Assembly: GCA_963678215.1 (NCBI GenBank)
Contig: OY782758.1
Coordinates: forward strand, 186,001-250,000
Length of the DNA: 64,000 bases
Reading direction: 5' to 3'
From: Thiobius zoothamnicola
GTDB taxonomy: Bacteria > Pseudomonadota > Gammaproteobacteria > Chromatiales > Chromatiaceae
The translations under genes and the position numbers were made by a program. Under the pieces are notes generated by a model, which ran no database searches, was not told the DNA's origin, and saw nothing but the letters and a program-made list of their open reading frames with translations. Shown in pieces: positions 1-8,196 of this stretch. Within the stretch, counting starts at the first letter, position 1, and every line of letters starts with the position of its first letter.

Positions 1-2
1 GG

Positions 3-239
3 GTCATGCGTGATGGTGTGGAAATTGAGGTGATGGCGAGCGAGTTGGAGGATAGCGATATTGTCGTGTTTCATCAGGGCGATGTCATTCTGGTAGCTGG
101 CAGAGTGGTTGATGGTGCTGGCGTGGTGCGTCAGTTCAGTTTATCGAGAAATATGAAGTTGTTGCCCAGGTATGTGGGCGACCCGGTGCATCTTTTTACC
201 CAGGTGGAGACGGGGCGTTTATTCGTGCGGCCTGTTTGA
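3..239 (+). CDS. C-terminal fragment of an unrecognised protein, cut by the window edge
   Basis: The frame is open to the left edge and ends with TGA at 237-239, so this is probably the 3' end of a longer gene. The visible part is about 78 residues, rich in Val, Asp and Glu, and ends with VETGRLFVRPV. I see no catalytic motif, signal or membrane segment and do not recognise the family. The start at 6 is only the first ATG in the window. A hairpin followed by T residues overlaps the stop codon, so this appears to be the last gene of a plus-strand transcript, convergent with pdxH. Confidence 0.55.
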   Translation, partial: VMRDGVEIEVMASELEDSDIVVFHQGDVILVAGRVVDGAGVVRQFSLSRNMKLLPRYVGDPVHLFTQVETGRLFVRPV

Positions 240-250
240 GCAGGCCTTTT
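229..250 (+). terminator. Intrinsic terminator overlapping a stop codon
   Basis: GGCCTG, a six-base loop and CAGGCC form a perfect GC-rich stem followed by TTTT. The stop codon of the upstream gene lies in the loop. It separates that gene from the convergent pdxH. Confidence 0.7.
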
Positions 251-258
251 CAGGGGTT

Positions 259-903
259 TTATGGCGATAGACGGTGTATTTCCCAAGCTTCACCATTGGC
301 GATATATTCAAATCTGTCGTGTAGGCGGTTTGGACGCCCTTGCCAGAATTCCAGGCGAGTTGGTTTTAATCGATACCCGCCCCAGTCTTCAGGCAGGGGC
401 ACTTGAGTATCAGCAAATTGTTTTTCTGCTTCATCGGTGGCTGTCAGTAAGGTTTTACGTGAGTTGATGATCTGGTCTTGTCGGGAAATCCATGCGGCGA
501 TCTGGCTTCCTCTGGGACGTGATGCGAAATAGGCTTCTGATTCCTCTATTGAGGTTTTTCTCACCTCACCTTGGACAATGACCTGGCGGTCAAATTCAAG
601 CCATTGGAAGAGTAGGGCAGCTTGGGGGTTTTCGGCTAAATTCTGGCCTTTCTGGCTGGTGTAGTTGGTGAAAAATACGAATCCTTGCGCGTCGAAATGC
701 TTAAGCAGTACGGTGCGAATGGATGGCATGTTAGCGGAGCCGCTGGTTGCCAAAGTCATGGCGTTTTCGATGTAAGGCAAATTGTGGCGCGCCTGTTCAA
801 ACCAGCGTTTGAACAGCACTAACGGGTCTTGATTCAGATCTTCGCGTGATAGGCCGCCGTAAATGTATTCGCGGCGCAAGTCGGCAATATTCATTCCATT
901 CAT
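259..903 (-). CDS. pdxH: Pyridoxamine 5'-phosphate oxidase
   Basis: PdxH is an FMN enzyme that oxidises pyridoxamine/pyridoxine 5'-phosphate to pyridoxal 5'-phosphate, the last step of vitamin B6 synthesis and salvage. The 214-residue product has the usual length. It starts with the family's LRREY..GGL motif and contains NMPSIRTVLLK, FFTNYTSQKG, FDRQVIVQGEV and SRPRGSQIAAW. It ends with the typical EFWQGRPNRLHDRF...RLSP, where the Arg and His residues form the substrate site. The frame stays open far upstream, but that extension runs antisense to a small plus-strand gene and is not PdxH-like. I chose the ATG at 903. The ATG at 894 is also possible, because an AGGA sits 1 base before the first and 10 bases before the second. 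Convergent with the gene at the left edge. Confidence 0.95.
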   Translation of the reverse strand: MNGMNIADLRREYIYGGLSREDLNQDPLVLFKRWFEQARHNLPYIENAMTLATSGSANMPSIRTVLLKHFDAQGFVFFTNYTSQKGQNLAENPQAALLFQWLEFDRQVIVQGEVRKTSIEESEAYFASRPRGSQIAAWISRQDQIINSRKTLLTATDEAEKQFADTQVPLPEDWGGYRLKPTRLEFWQGRPNRLHDRFEYIANGEAWEIHRLSP

Positions 904-926
904 ATCCTGGGTGATTTTATTTTCAG

Positions 927-1175
927 ATGCATAATATGCCATACATTTTAGTGGATCCTGAATCCACGTCATTGCAGCAACGTTTTGCGTTGGTGAATAC
1001 GCCCCGCAAGTCGCGTAAACGCTTTCCGGAAGCTTGTGTGAGTCTCGTTGATTCTGAGCAGGAAGCGATGAAGGGTATGGATGAAGCCCGGCATTTGTAT
1101 CCGGCTGTGGTATATGGCCCTTCAGTTTCATCTGAAAGTCAGCGAATTTATTATCTGGTGCAGTGGTTGGGGTGA
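927..1175 (+). CDS. Small hypothetical protein (82 aa) divergent from pdxH
   Basis: An 82-residue frame with ordinary codon use, starting 23 bases from the divergent pdxH start. The sequence (MPYILVDPES, then a basic stretch NTPRKSRKRF, then EGMD-like acidic and aromatic residues ending in YYLVQWLG) has a plausible soluble-protein composition. I do not recognise the family. The overlapping minus-strand extension of pdxH is less protein-like, which favours this reading. Ribosome-binding signals are weak and the internal ATG at codon 4 could be the true start. The next gene downstream is purK, about 110 bases away. Confidence 0.5.
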   Translation: MHNMPYILVDPESTSLQQRFALVNTPRKSRKRFPEACVSLVDSEQEAMKGMDEARHLYPAVVYGPSVSSESQRIYYLVQWLG

Positions 1176-1285
1176 TTGCGGCTGATTTTGCTGTGCAGTT
1201 TGGATGGCCGATTGCTTCATCGTCGAATGTTGGCGGAAATATTCGTGAATCAGTACAATGAAACGTTTTATCGGCTCTTTGGCCT

Positions 1286-2449
1286 ATGAGTGAATCTCTT
1301 CCCCAGAGAATACAACGTATCGGTTTGATTGGCGGTGGGCAGTTGGGCCGCATGACGGTCCAGGCGGCTGCGCGGTTGGGGTTGGATTGTGTGGTGCTTG
1401 ATCCGACACCAGGTTCTCCAGCCGGTCAGTTGGCCGCCCGGCAAATTGAAGCCGATTGCCATAATGTGGATAAAATCCGTGAACTGGCCTCTCAGTGCGA
1501 CATTATCACCTATGAGTTGGAGGATATTCATGTTGATGTGCTGGATGAGTTGGAGCAACAAGGCCATCGGATAGCACCATCTGCACAGGTATTGCGGACG
1601 ATCCAGGATAAGCTGCGGCAAAAACGGTTTTTTCAGACGCATGGCATTCCAAGCGCCGAGTTTATGCCAATTGATGCTGTCGCATTGAGTAGCTTCGCCG
1701 CTTTTGGCTTCCCTTTGGTGCAAAAGACTTGCCGGGGGGGATATGATGGTCGGGGCGTTTGCATTATGCATTCGCCGGATGATTTCGCCCGGCATCTGTC
1801 CGCGCCTTCTTTTGTTGAACGTTTTATTCCGGCCAGCCAGGAAATCGCTGTGTTGGTTGCTCGTAATCAGCGAGGGGAGTGTGCGACCTATCCGCCAGTT
1901 GAGATGGGTTTTAAACCCGGTCACAATATATTGGATATCTTGTTGGCACCAGCGAATATCTCTGATCAATTGGCTGAATCCGTTGTCCGGATCGCGGAAA
2001 AAACAGTTGATGCCTTGCAAGGCGTTGGTCTGTTCGGGGTGGAAATGTTCATTGACCCGGATAATCGGATATTGGTGAATGAGGTGGCTCCACGCACGCA
2101 TAACTCAGGTCATCATACGATTGAAGCCAACATCACGGATCAATTTGAGCAGCATCTGCGGGCGATTATCGGTTTGCCGCTCGGCAGTACGAAAACGCTC
2201 AGCCCGGCAGCCATGCTGAATCTCCTTGGCGCACCGGATCAATCAGGCCGCGCTGTTGTGCGTGGTTTGGCTGAAGCGCTTGCCATACCTGGCGTTTGTT
2301 TGCATTTGTATGGCAAAAAAGAGACATATCCACAACGTAAAATGGGGCATGTGACCATTTTGGATGAGAATTTGGCTGATGCTGCGCATAAGGCGCATCA
2401 GGTGCGTGATCTGATTGAAATTGGCGTCGCGGACCCGGAGGGGCAATGA
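1286..2449 (+). CDS. purK: 5-(carboxyamino)imidazole ribonucleotide synthase
   Basis: PurK is an ATP-grasp enzyme that carboxylates aminoimidazole ribonucleotide using bicarbonate and ATP in purine synthesis. The 387-residue length fits the family. Visible motifs are the N-terminal IGLIGGGQLGRM nucleotide-fold loop, CDIITYELEDI, the ATP-grasp region with QDKLRQKRFF and KTCRGGYDGRGV, and the metal/ATP site FGVEMFIDPDNRILVNEVAPRTHNSGHHTIEA. Its stop overlaps the purE start by four bases (ATGA), so the two genes are translationally coupled. Together they replace direct carboxylation in the purine pathway. Confidence 0.97.
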   Translation: MSESLPQRIQRIGLIGGGQLGRMTVQAAARLGLDCVVLDPTPGSPAGQLAARQIEADCHNVDKIRELASQCDIITYELEDIHVDVLDELEQQGHRIAPSAQVLRTIQDKLRQKRFFQTHGIPSAEFMPIDAVALSSFAAFGFPLVQKTCRGGYDGRGVCIMHSPDDFARHLSAPSFVERFIPASQEIAVLVARNQRGECATYPPVEMGFKPGHNILDILLAPANISDQLAESVVRIAEKTVDALQGVGLFGVEMFIDPDNRILVNEVAPRTHNSGHHTIEANITDQFEQHLRAIIGLPLGSTKTLSPAAMLNLLGAPDQSGRAVVRGLAEALAIPGVCLHLYGKKETYPQRKMGHVTILDENLADAAHKAHQVRDLIEIGVADPEGQ

Positions 2450-2958
2450 ATACGACTGCTATCGGCATTATCATGGGTAGTGATTCAGACTGGCCGGTTA
2501 TGCAAGCCGCCGCAAATCTGTTGACTGAATTTGAACTGGCGTATGAAGTCACGATTGTGTCTGCGCACCGAACGCCGCAACGTTTGTTTGATTATGCCGG
2601 GCAGGCGGCAGAGCGTGGTTTGAGAGTGATTATTGCGGGTGCAGGTGGTGCGGCGCATTTGCCGGGTATGGTGGCGTCATTAACGCCATTGCCAGTGATT
2701 GGCGTGCCAATCAAGAGTGCTGTGCTGGATGGACAGGATTCGCTGCTTTCCATTGTGCAAATGCCTGGCGGGGTTCCCGTTGCGACAGTGGCGATCAATG
2801 GGGCGAAAAATGCCGGTATTCTGGCTGCTCAGATATTGGGCGCAGGTGATCCAGCGATTCGGCGGAAAGTGGTCGATTATAAAGCGGGTCTGCAACAAAT
2901 GGTGCTGAATAAGGTCAAGCGTTGGGAGGTGGAAGGGCCTTGTTTCAATCCTACCTGA
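2446..2958 (+). CDS. purE: N5-CAIR mutase
   Basis: Class I PurE converts N5-carboxyaminoimidazole ribonucleotide made by PurK into 4-carboxy-AIR. The 170-residue product carries the diagnostic GIIMGSDSDWPVM loop, VSAHRTPQRL (the catalytic His region), IAGAGGAAHLPGM and GVPIKS..LDGQDSLLSIVQMPGGVPVATVAI. The ATG overlaps the purK stop. The gene order purK-purE is the reverse of the Escherichia coli purEK operon. No clear terminator follows. The next gene, dnaQ, is convergent after 84 bases. Confidence 0.97.
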   Translation: MNTTAIGIIMGSDSDWPVMQAAANLLTEFELAYEVTIVSAHRTPQRLFDYAGQAAERGLRVIIAGAGGAAHLPGMVASLTPLPVIGVPIKSAVLDGQDSLLSIVQMPGGVPVATVAINGAKNAGILAAQILGAGDPAIRRKVVDYKAGLQQMVLNKVKRWEVEGPCFNPT

Positions 2959-3042
2959 TCGACATTATCCGGCCAGAGTAAGGGGTATGAGGAAAGGCTT
3001 ACTGTTGACCAAAATAGTGAAGAGCACAGCGGCTTAACGCTA

Positions 3043-3762
3043 TTATCCAGCAGCGCGTCGCCAGACGGTTTGTTCGTTGGATGCTTTGTCAATGGCATCC
3101 AAACGTTGTTCATGAATAGCCAGTTCATCTGCCGTGGCCTGGATCACTGGCAGTGGGGGGCGATCTGATGGCAAGCGTCGAATGGCCCCGGCTTTGCCGC
3201 CATCCATATCACCTGCCATGTCCAGACTCAGACTTTTTTGTCCTCCGGTCATCGCCAGATAAACGTCAGCCAGAATCTGCGCATCCAATAATGCGCCGTG
3301 TTTCGTTCGGTGCGCATTGTTGACGTCATAGCGCCCACATAATGCATCCAGGCTGTTACGTTGGCCTGGATGCAGCGAGCGTGCCATGGTCAAGGTGTCA
3401 ACCACCTGGCACAAATCATCTGTTTTTACTTGGGTGGGTAGTCGGCCGAACTCGGCATCCAGAAAACCGACATCAAATGGCGCATTGTGAATAATGACTT
3501 CAGCGCCTTTGAGATAGTTCATCAACTCGCCAGCGATTTCTGCAAAACGAGGCTTGTTTTGCAGAGATTCATTGGTGATCCCATGTACCTCAATCGCCGC
3601 TTCCTCAATCAAACGATCTGGCTGGATATATTGATGATAATCATTGCCGGTCAGGCGGCGATCCATCATTTCAATACAGCCGATCTCAATGATGCGGTGG
3701 TTTTTCGGATCCAGGCCAGTGGTTTCCGTATCTAGCACGACTTGTCGGATTAGATCGCTCAT
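3043..3762 (-). CDS. dnaQ: DNA polymerase III epsilon subunit (3'-5' exonuclease)
   Basis: DnaQ proofreads during chromosomal replication as part of the polymerase III core. The 239-residue protein starts with the ExoI motif VVLDTETTGLDP (D and E metal ligands). It continues with HNAPFDVGFLD (ExoII), and HRTKHGALLDAQILADVYLAM carries the ExoIII His and Asp. A C-terminal tail of about 60 residues corresponds to the alpha-binding segment. The start overlaps the rnhA stop in an ATGA, so rnhA-dnaQ form one minus-strand operon. In E. coli the two genes are divergent instead. Confidence 0.95.
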   Translation of the reverse strand: MSDLIRQVVLDTETTGLDPKNHRIIEIGCIEMMDRRLTGNDYHQYIQPDRLIEEAAIEVHGITNESLQNKPRFAEIAGELMNYLKGAEVIIHNAPFDVGFLDAEFGRLPTQVKTDDLCQVVDTLTMARSLHPGQRNSLDALCGRYDVNNAHRTKHGALLDAQILADVYLAMTGGQKSLSLDMAGDMDGGKAGAIRRLPSDRPPLPVIQATADELAIHEQRLDAIDKASNEQTVWRRAAG

Positions 3763-4205
3763 TTTGCGCTGCTGTGGAGTTGCAATACGCCACGATTGGC
3801 CAGCCGGTCAGCGCGTTCGTTACCCGGGTGTCCGGCATGGCCTTTAACCCAGGTCCATTCGACTTGATGTTTTGCCACTGCCTGATCCAGGCTTTGCCAC
3901 AGGTCGATATTTTTTACCGGTGTCTTTTGGCGGGTCCGCCAGCCGTTTCGTTTCCAGTTGATGATCCACTGCGTTATACCGTTTTTCACATATTGCGAGT
4001 CGGTAATCACGGTGACTGGACAGGAACGATGTAGTGCATTCAGGCCTTCAATCACCGCCATAAGCTCCATGCGGTTGTTTGTTGTATTCGCTTCACCGCC
4101 AGACAGCTCTTTTTCGGTATCGCCATAGCGCATCACGACTCCCCATCCCCCGGGGCCTGGGTTTCCTTTGCAGGCGCCATCAGTGTACAGCTTGACTCTT
4201 TGCAT
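3759..4205 (-). CDS. rnhA: Ribonuclease HI
   Basis: RNase HI cleaves RNA in RNA-DNA hybrids and removes primers and R-loops. The 148-residue protein has the catalytic set D (YTDGACKGNPGPGGWG), E (NNRMELMAVIEGL), D (VITDSQYVKNGI) and the C-terminal VKGHAGHPGNERADRLA with His and Asp. I chose the ATG at 4205 (MQRVKLYTDG). A TTG five codons upstream is possible but adds only RINI-type residues. The gene lies directly downstream of tRNA-Phe and a terminator hairpin, so it either has its own promoter or relies on read-through. Confidence 0.95.
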   Translation of the reverse strand: MQRVKLYTDGACKGNPGPGGWGVVMRYGDTEKELSGGEANTTNNRMELMAVIEGLNALHRSCPVTVITDSQYVKNGITQWIINWKRNGWRTRQKTPVKNIDLWQSLDQAVAKHQVEWTWVKGHAGHPGNERADRLANRGVLQLHSSAK

Positions 4206-4221
4206 GATGTTTATTCGCAAT

Positions 4222-4253
4222 AAAAAAGCCTACAGTAATACTGCAGGCTTTTT
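4222..4253 (-). terminator. Intrinsic terminator downstream of tRNA-Phe
   Basis: AAAAAGCCT and AGGCTTTTT frame a stem extended by CAG/CTG with one mismatch and a five-base loop. Read on the minus strand it lies 5 bases after the tRNA CCA end and finishes in a run of T. Its symmetry means it could also act on plus-strand transcripts. Confidence 0.75.
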
Positions 4254-4258
4254 ATGGA

Positions 4259-4334
4259 TGGTGCCCAGAGACAGAATCGAACTGTCGACACGGGGATTTT
4301 CAGTCCCCTGCTCTACCGACTGAGCTATCTGGGC
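4259..4334 (-). tRNA. tRNA-Phe (anticodon GAA)
   Basis: The minus strand folds as a 76-nt tRNA. The acceptor stem is GCCCAGA/TCTGGGC. The D arm contains AGCTCAGTCGGTAGAGC. The anticodon stem GGGGA/TCCCC holds the loop CTGAAAA with anticodon GAA. The T arm includes GTTCGATTC, and the 3' ACCA is encoded. A promoter lies 11 bases upstream and a terminator follows. Confidence 0.97.
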
Positions 4335-4345
4335 GAAGGCGGTGA

Positions 4346-4374
4346 ATTTAATCGAAGAATTCCTTTCACGTCAA
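4346..4374 (-). promoter_or_regulatory. Sigma-70-type promoter for tRNA-Phe
   Basis: On the minus strand TTGACG (-35) and TTAAAT (-10) are separated by 17 bases. The -10 box ends 11 bases before the first base of the tRNA, suitable spacing for transcription to start just ahead of it. Confidence 0.55.
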
Positions 4375-4392
4375 GTCTAAACATGCGGATTG

Positions 4393-5355
4393 TTAGCCGA
4401 GTAATGTCGTGGCTTGTTGATCGGCATGATAAGAAGAGCGCACCATCGGCCCGCTGGCGACACTGGAGAAGCCGATCGCTTTGCCCAGTTCGCCAAGTTG
4501 GTCGAATTCATCTGGCGAAACAAAGCGTTGTACGGGCAAATGATCGTGGCTGGGTTGTAAATATTGCCCCAGAGTCAGCATTTCGCAATGTTGCGCGCGT
4601 AAATCCCGCATCACTTGCTCAATCTCTTGTTGAGTTTCCCCCAGGCCGAGCATGAGGCCGGATTTGGTTGGCACGCCAGGGCATTCGGCATGAAATTTCC
4701 CGAGTAGTTCAAGGGACCAGGCATAATCGGCTCCAGGGCGTGCTTGTCGGTATAAACGGGGAACAGTTTCCAGGTTATGGTTAAACACGTCAGGTGGTGT
4801 TTTGCGGAAAATGTCCAGCGCGATCTGCATACGGCCACGGAAATCGGGTACTAAAACCTCAATGACCGTGTCCGGCGTTTGTTCACGAATGGCTTGTATG
4901 CAGGTGGTGAAATGTTGAGCACCGCCATCCCTCAGGTCATCCCGATCCACTGAAGTGACTACCACATAGCGCAATTGCATTTCGGCGATGGCGGCGGCCA
5001 GTTGAGTGGGTTCGTTAACATCCAAGGGTTGCGGCCTGCCATGCGCGACATCGCAAAAAGGGCATCGACGGGTGCATATGTCGCCCATGATCATGAAGGT
5101 TGCTGTGCCATGCGAAAAACATTCACCTAAATTGGGGCACTGTGCTTCTTCACAGACTGAGCTGAGTTGACGCTTACGCAGAATTTTCTGGATGCGTGAT
5201 ACGCCAGCACCGGTTGGTGCTTTCGCGCGGATCCATTTGGGTTTGCGTAATGGTTTTTCAGTGGGTTGGACTTTCACCGGAATACGCGACACTTTGGCGT
5301 GTCCGCGTTGATGGGTGTCGGGTTGTTGGCGGGATGGGGGGGTTAGTTCTGACAT
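4393..5355 (-). CDS. lipA: Lipoyl synthase
   Basis: LipA is a radical SAM enzyme that inserts two sulfur atoms into protein-bound octanoyl groups to make lipoate. The 320-residue protein shows both iron-sulfur clusters. The auxiliary cluster motif is CEEAQCPNLGEC, and the radical SAM cluster motif is CTRRCPFC within MIMGDICTRRCPFCDVA. The C-terminal RSSYHADQ contains the conserved Ser ligand. VTSVDRDDLRDGGA, KSGLMLGLGET and LTLGQYLQPS are further family motifs. lipB, often adjacent, is not here. The downstream neighbour is tRNA-Phe on the same strand. Confidence 0.97.
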   Translation of the reverse strand: MSELTPPSRQQPDTHQRGHAKVSRIPVKVQPTEKPLRKPKWIRAKAPTGAGVSRIQKILRKRQLSSVCEEAQCPNLGECFSHGTATFMIMGDICTRRCPFCDVAHGRPQPLDVNEPTQLAAAIAEMQLRYVVVTSVDRDDLRDGGAQHFTTCIQAIREQTPDTVIEVLVPDFRGRMQIALDIFRKTPPDVFNHNLETVPRLYRQARPGADYAWSLELLGKFHAECPGVPTKSGLMLGLGETQQEIEQVMRDLRAQHCEMLTLGQYLQPSHDHLPVQRFVSPDEFDQLGELGKAIGFSSVASGPMVRSSYHADQQATTLLG

Positions 5356-5393
5356 AGCAAGGCTTTTTAGTAGATGATTGACTATTTTATGCT

Positions 5394-5924
5394 CTAATTG
5401 GTGGATTCAATTTGCCACCGTTTTAAATTAACAAATACCGCGCAAAGTGGTTTTTCCAATGTAGCCCTCGGTTTGTTGGCAATAGTTGGGATAAGGGAGT
5501 TGGCATATTCAATTGAAGCAGGGTTATGAGGGCCTTTTTTCAACGGTAGAGCTTTATTGATAGTTTTTAATGTTCTTCCGTTTTTTATGCCTTCCCTCGT
5601 GATTTGAACGATTTCTACCTGTGGTATTTCAGATTGCCATATTTCTATGATGCCAAGGCTAAGATTGCGTCCCATATGCATTACAGCATGGCATGCTACA
5701 CAACAAGTAATGAGGTTGTCTGGGGTGTTTGAATTGGTTTCGCTGACATGATGGACATTCATGTATTTTTTGGCAATGTGGCCACAAAATTGACAGGTGT
5801 TTTTGTCACGATTGAGGACAATCTTTCTAATTTTGTTCCACTCGTTCCTTGGAGGACGTTCTGGATACCAGAGTTTAGGGTTTGTGATGCCTGGTCGTAG
5901 CTCGTGTATTTGAGATTTTTCCAT
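5394..5924 (-). CDS. HNH endonuclease family protein
   Basis: A 176-residue protein with a compact HNH zinc-finger nuclease core. RDKNTCQFCGH supplies the first CxxC, MNVHHV the histidine pair, and LITCCVACHAVMH the second CxxC and final His. Before it, a WNKIRKIVLNRD helix resembles the HNH lead-in. The about 80 residues after the core (TREGIKNGRTLKTINKAL and beyond) are not recognised. The gene is AT-rich compared with lipA and priA on either side, suggesting transfer. A role in phage defence or homing is possible but not shown. It has no obvious operon partner. Confidence 0.75.
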   Translation of the reverse strand: MEKSQIHELRPGITNPKLWYPERPPRNEWNKIRKIVLNRDKNTCQFCGHIAKKYMNVHHVSETNSNTPDNLITCCVACHAVMHMGRNLSLGIIEIWQSEIPQVEIVQITREGIKNGRTLKTINKALPLKKGPHNPASIEYANSLIPTIANKPRATLEKPLCAVFVNLKRWQIESTN

Positions 5925-5994
5925 AATTGGTTTTTTCCATATAACCGATTAATCTAAGCGGATGCACAGTAGCAAGTCCTGCTGGAGCGTTTTA

Positions 5995-8196
5995 TTAGAA
6001 TGCATCATAAGGATCAACATCAATACTCCAACGCACTGTTTTTTTTGCTCGGGTGGATTGCAGATAAAGATGGAGACGCCGCATAGCTGCATGCAGCAGC
6101 GTGCGCTGTTTGGCCTGCATTAACAGGTGGCTGCGATAGCGGCCGACCCGGCGCGCCATTGGCGCTGGCACCGGCCCCCAGCAATCAATGACGCCATGGT
6201 GATGTTGTTTGATCCAGGTTGCGGCGATGTTGAGAAAAGCTTCAGCCTGCTCGGCTTTTTTCGCATCGGCGCGGATCAGGATTTGATAACTGAATGGCGG
6301 ATAACCGGCTTCCTGACGTTCGGCCAGCGCCGCTTGGGCGAAATCAGCATATCCCTGTTCCACCAGAGTGTGCAGCAGTGGGTGATCCGGGTAGCGACTT
6401 TGTATCATCACTTGGCCGGGATGTTTATCTCGTCCGGCCCGTCCGGCTATTTGCAAGAGTAATTGGGCCATACGCTCTGCTGCCCGGAAATCCGTGCTGA
6501 ACAGACCGGCATCCGCATTCAATATGCCGACGAGCGTGACTTTGGGGAAATGATGCCCTTTCGCCAGCATTTGGGTACCAACCAGTATGGCGGCATCTGA
6601 TTGATGGATGTGTTGCAGGAGTTCATGCAGGCGGTTTTTGTGTGTGACCGTATCCCGATCAATGCGAAACAAAGGCGTATCGGGAAACTGAGTCTGTAAA
6701 AAATCTTCAATTCTTTCTGTTCCCTGTCCCAGCGGATGAAGTTCAGGCGAGCCGCATTCTGGACAAGTCATGGGGATGTGGCGTTGCGCGCCGCAATGGT
6801 GGCAACGGAGTTGATTCGCCGCACGATGGACGGTTTGATGGGCGTCACATTGATGGCAAGCAGAAACCCAATGGCAGTGATGGCAGGTCAACACAGGCGC
6901 ATAGCCCCGGCGATTAATAAAAACCAGCACTTGTTGGTCTTTGGCCAAGGTTTGTTGTATCCCTTGCAGCAAAGCGCTGGCCATGCCGGATTGTAAGGGT
7001 TGGTCGTTAATATCCAGCACTCGCATTGCGGGCGGCTGTGCCAGGCCTGCCCGGCGGGTCAGGCGGAGGTGTTGGTAGCGGTTGCGTGCAGCGTTATGCA
7101 AAGTTTCCAGGGATGGTGTTGCTGAACCCAGTAAGATCGGGCAATGGGCGCGCTGCGCGCGGATAACCGCCAGATCGCGCGCCGAATAACGCAAACCATC
7201 GTGTTGCTTGAATGAGGGGTCATGTTCTTCATCCACAATTACCAGGCCGAGTTTGGCGACCGGGCTGAAAATGAGTGACCGGGTGCCGATAATCAGCCGC
7301 GATAAACCCAGTTTAGCCCGTCGCCAGCTTATTTCGCGCTCGGCGTCACTTAAGCCGGAATGCAGAATTGTGATGCAATCACCCAGGCGTTCGCGGAAGC
7401 CTTGCGCAAGTTGCGGGGTTAGCGCAATCTCGGGAACTAGCAGCAGTACATTCTTGCCTTCCGACAAAACGGACTTGGTCAACTGCATATAGACTTCAGT
7501 TTTACCGCTGCCAGTCACACCATCCAGCAAAAATACCTGGAATTGGTTGAATTTCCCTTTGATCGCGTCAATGGCGGCAGTTTGTTCTGCATTGAGTTGA
7601 TGCCCGCTTTCCCGCCAATGCATTTCACTGGATGAAGGCGGCGTGTCATGGATATCCACGATCTTCTTCGCCTCCAGCCGTTTCAACACAGCGGTGACAG
7701 GGCCGAATTGGTCCTGCAAGGTTTTTAAGGGGAGTGTCTGGTGCTCTGCCGCTGCGAGAGCTTGCACAATGGCTTGCTGGCGCGATGCATTGCGTTGCAT
7801 GGCGACCTCGGATGATGGCTGGATTAAACGGCAGTGCGGCGTATTGAGCGACAGCATTTTATGGTGTTTTCGCAGGCGGCGTGGCAAGGCGGCGAAAACC
7901 ACTTCCCCCAGTGGGTGGTGGTAGTAATCCGCCGCCCAGCGTAAAAAATCCAAATGATCCTGTTCCAATAAGGGTGATGGATCCAGTATGTCAATCGCTT
8001 GACGTATTTTATCCGGCGCGACATCGCTTTGTTTGGCATACCCCATGATCAAACCGATTGCGTTTGTGTTGCCAAAAGGCACCAGCACACGCGCGCCAAT
8101 GAGGTCGGCGCAGAGGGGGTGGTTTTCTGGCGCGGCATAATCAAACAATCGATTGAGCGGCCTGTTAAAGACGATGTGGAGGAATTTTGCAGACAT
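5995..8196 (-). CDS. priA: Primosomal protein N' (replication restart helicase)
   Basis: PriA is a superfamily 2 helicase that recognises abandoned replication forks and reloads the replisome. The 733-residue product has the expected size. It has an N-terminal 3'-DNA-binding domain (RPLNRLFDYAAP). The Walker A motif is GVTGSGKTEVYMQL, and VIVDEEHDPSFKQ is the DEEH box. GSATPSLET and the zinc region with four CxxC pairs (CHHCHWVSACHQC, CHHCG, CPECGS) follow. Helicase motifs V/VI (LVGTQMLAKGHHFPKV, QIAGRAGR) complete it. It stands alone between the HNH gene and a non-coding region containing inverted DnaA boxes. Confidence 0.96.
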   Translation of the reverse strand: MSAKFLHIVFNRPLNRLFDYAAPENHPLCADLIGARVLVPFGNTNAIGLIMGYAKQSDVAPDKIRQAIDILDPSPLLEQDHLDFLRWAADYYHHPLGEVVFAALPRRLRKHHKMLSLNTPHCRLIQPSSEVAMQRNASRQQAIVQALAAAEHQTLPLKTLQDQFGPVTAVLKRLEAKKIVDIHDTPPSSSEMHWRESGHQLNAEQTAAIDAIKGKFNQFQVFLLDGVTGSGKTEVYMQLTKSVLSEGKNVLLLVPEIALTPQLAQGFRERLGDCITILHSGLSDAEREISWRRAKLGLSRLIIGTRSLIFSPVAKLGLVIVDEEHDPSFKQHDGLRYSARDLAVIRAQRAHCPILLGSATPSLETLHNAARNRYQHLRLTRRAGLAQPPAMRVLDINDQPLQSGMASALLQGIQQTLAKDQQVLVFINRRGYAPVLTCHHCHWVSACHQCDAHQTVHRAANQLRCHHCGAQRHIPMTCPECGSPELHPLGQGTERIEDFLQTQFPDTPLFRIDRDTVTHKNRLHELLQHIHQSDAAILVGTQMLAKGHHFPKVTLVGILNADAGLFSTDFRAAERMAQLLLQIAGRAGRDKHPGQVMIQSRYPDHPLLHTLVEQGYADFAQAALAERQEAGYPPFSYQILIRADAKKAEQAEAFLNIAATWIKQHHHGVIDCWGPVPAPMARRVGRYRSHLLMQAKQRTLLHAAMRRLHLYLQSTRAKKTVRWSIDVDPYDAF

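Noticed and set aside
904..1353. N-terminal extension of the pdxH frame
   Set aside because: The frame is open but not PdxH-like, and it runs antisense to a more plausible small plus-strand gene.
1268..2101. Long minus-strand frame opposite purK
   Set aside because: Shadow of purK with no family motif or ribosome-binding site.
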